Positions 14,271 to 15,639 of a stretch of 15,639 bases of DNA are shown here, piece by piece. The translations under genes were made by a program, and so were the position numbers. Origin of the DNA: Hellea sp042093735 (GTDB lineage Bacteria > Pseudomonadota > Alphaproteobacteria > Caulobacterales > Maricaulaceae); contig JBELEM010000037.1 of NCBI GenBank assembly GCA_042093735.1, forward strand, positions 1 to 15,639, given 5' to 3'. How positions within the stretch are numbered: position 1 is the first letter of the stretch; the number at the start of each line of letters is the position of its first letter. The notes beneath the pieces are model-generated. The model had not been told where the DNA came from, did not search any database, and saw nothing but the letters and a program-made list of their open reading frames with translations.

Positions 14271-15639
14271 ATGAGTACTATACCTGGTGTTTTATTTGCA
14301 CAAGCTATCAAACAACCAAATGCATTAGCAATAGAAGATTTAAGTTGGCGTCTTTCTTATGCAGAGCTGGCAGAAAAAGTTAGAAAGGCAGCCGCCGTTT
14401 TAAGTCAAATGGGGCTTTCACGGGGAGATAAGTTTGCAGTTTGGGCACCAAATTGTGCCGAATGGATTATTAGCGCTCTTGCTGGCCAAGCTATAGGTGC
14501 AGTTTTGGTAACCCTCAATACTCGCTATAAGGGTGCCGAGGCTGAGGAAATACTGAAACGCTCAAATTGTAAAATTTTATTAACAGTGAGAGATTTTTTA
14601 GGTTATGATTACCCAAGTCTGATTAATAAAGATAATTTGCCCAATTTGGAACACATAATAGTAATTCGCGATGGTAGCGGTCATAGAAAATTTGATGATC
14701 TTTTGAGTAGTGATGTAAAGCTTCTTGAAAATGAAGAGAACAATGAAGACGATATATCAGATATTATCTTTACTTCTGGCACTACAGGCACTCCTAAGGG
14801 TGCTATGACAACTCACGCGCAAAATATAAAAGTTTTTGAAAGTTTTACAGAGGCAATTGGACTTAACAGTAGCGATAGGTATTTAATTGTTAATCCTTTT
14901 TTTCATAGTTTTGGCTATAAAGCTGGGTGGTTATCATGCCTCATAAGAGGTGCTGCAATTTTCCCTGTGGCCGTTTTTAATGCAGAAGAGGTCATTCAAA
15001 TTATTCAAAAATCAAAAATAACGGTAATGCCTGGTGCGCCTACAATATTCCAAAGTATCTTGGACTGCCCCAATCTGTCAAAATATGATATTTCTAGCCT
15101 TAGAGTTGCCACGACAGGGGCAACAACTATACCTGTGGATCTTATAGCCGATATGCATCATAAATTAGGTATTAATGATGTTTTTTCTGCATATGGCTTG
15201 ACGGAATCCACAGGTGTTGTGTCATTATGCCGAAAGGGGGATGACTTTGAGACAATAGCAACAACATGCGGCAGGCCATTGCCTGGTACTGAAGTTAAAT
15301 TAGTAAATGATAGAGGCGATATTGTTCAATCTGGAGACTCTGGTGAAATCTGGGTGAGGGGCTTTAATGTTATGAAGGGCTATCTTGATATGCCGCAAGC
15401 TACTGCTGAGGTAATAGATGATAATGGTTGGTTGAAAACGGGTGATATAGGTACTCTGGATAAGAATGGATATTTACGAATAACAGACCGAAAAAAAGAT
15501 ATGGTGATTGTAGGAGGGTTCAATGTTTACCCGGCTGAAGTTGAGAAAGCGCTTCAAAAACACAACAATATTTTTGAGGCTGCTGTTGTTGGCGTGCATA
15601 ATGATAGGCTTGGGGAAGTTACTCATGCACATGTTGTCA
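14271..15639 (+). CDS. FadD3-like acyl-CoA synthetase (AMP-forming), 3' end missing
   Basis: The frame runs from the ATG at 14271 to the window end without a stop, giving 456 residues of a protein that should be about 500-520. Adenylate-forming motifs are in order: TSGTTGTPKG (168-177), NPFFHSFGYKAG, YGLTES (308-313), TGD (Asp392) and DRKKDMVIVGGFNVYPAEVE (from 406). The missing end should carry the catalytic lysine. From memory, the NPFFHxFGYKAG, TTCGRP and NVYPAEVE segments closely resemble mycobacterial FadD3, which activates the steroid-derived indanedione propionate (HIP) to its CoA ester. Similar ligases of unknown substrate also exist, so the substrate is a hypothesis. It is the first gene of the rightward hub C unit. 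Confidence 0.9.
   Translation, partial: MSTIPGVLFAQAIKQPNALAIEDLSWRLSYAELAEKVRKAAAVLSQMGLSRGDKFAVWAPNCAEWIISALAGQAIGAVLVTLNTRYKGAEAEEILKRSNCKILLTVRDFLGYDYPSLINKDNLPNLEHIIVIRDGSGHRKFDDLLSSDVKLLENEENNEDDISDIIFTSGTTGTPKGAMTTHAQNIKVFESFTEAIGLNSSDRYLIVNPFFHSFGYKAGWLSCLIRGAAIFPVAVFNAEEVIQIIQKSKITVMPGAPTIFQSILDCPNLSKYDISSLRVATTGATTIPVDLIADMHHKLGINDVFSAYGLTESTGVVSLCRKGDDFETIATTCGRPLPGTEVKLVNDRGDIVQSGDSGEIWVRGFNVMKGYLDMPQATAEVIDDNGWLKTGDIGTLDKNGYLRITDRKKDMVIVGGFNVYPAEVEKALQKHNNIFEAAVVGVHNDRLGEVTHAHVV

Overview
The window is a dense 15.6 kb catabolic island from an AT-rich bacterium (roughly 35-40 % GC by eye). There are no RNA genes, insertion sequences, CRISPR arrays or gene-free stretches over 300 bases. 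Tight packing, many 1-4 nt gene overlaps and the enzyme families suggest a streamlined proteobacterium, perhaps marine. That lineage guess is inference, because no taxonomic marker gene is present.

Layout, left to right: the 3' end of a formylglycine-generating enzyme gene (+); a KstD/fumarate-reductase-like flavoprotein (-); divergent promoter hub A; SDR, MFS transporter and dienelactone-hydrolase-like lipoprotein (+); a small Gly/Leu-rich membrane protein, two SDRs and a flavin reductase fused to a MarR-like domain (-); divergent hub B; a SnoaL/NTF2-like protein, an Old Yellow Enzyme and a SAM methyltransferase (+); a crotonase-fold protein, MFS transporter, a second SnoaL/NTF2-like protein and a fourth SDR (-); divergent hub C; and a FadD3-like acyl-CoA ligase (+), cut by the window end. 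Two of the convergent junctions share overlapping stop codons inside a TTAA tetranucleotide.

Together the genes could import a hydrophobic, probably polycyclic or alicyclic substrate (two MFS proteins). They could hydrolyse esters or lactones outside the cytoplasm (lipoprotein hydrolase), perform redox steps on ring ketones and alcohols (four SDRs, a KstD-like flavoprotein, an Old Yellow Enzyme, a flavin reductase), and activate and shorten CoA esters (FadD3-like ligase, crotonase). The mix resembles steroid or bile-acid degradation, but the key ring-cleavage enzymes are absent from the window, so the substrate is unproven.

The most striking signal is regulatory. Each of the three divergent intergenic regions holds three copies of a near-palindromic box (consensus about TTTTGCGTAGT, core TTGCGYA). 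Centre spacings are about 24 and 38 bp in every region, in the order 24/38 in B and C and 38/23 in A. In hubs B and C two boxes occupy the same offsets from the leftward start codon. This looks like one regulon under a single repressor or activator that is not obviously encoded here. The only winged-helix-like domain in the window is the tail of the flavin reductase.
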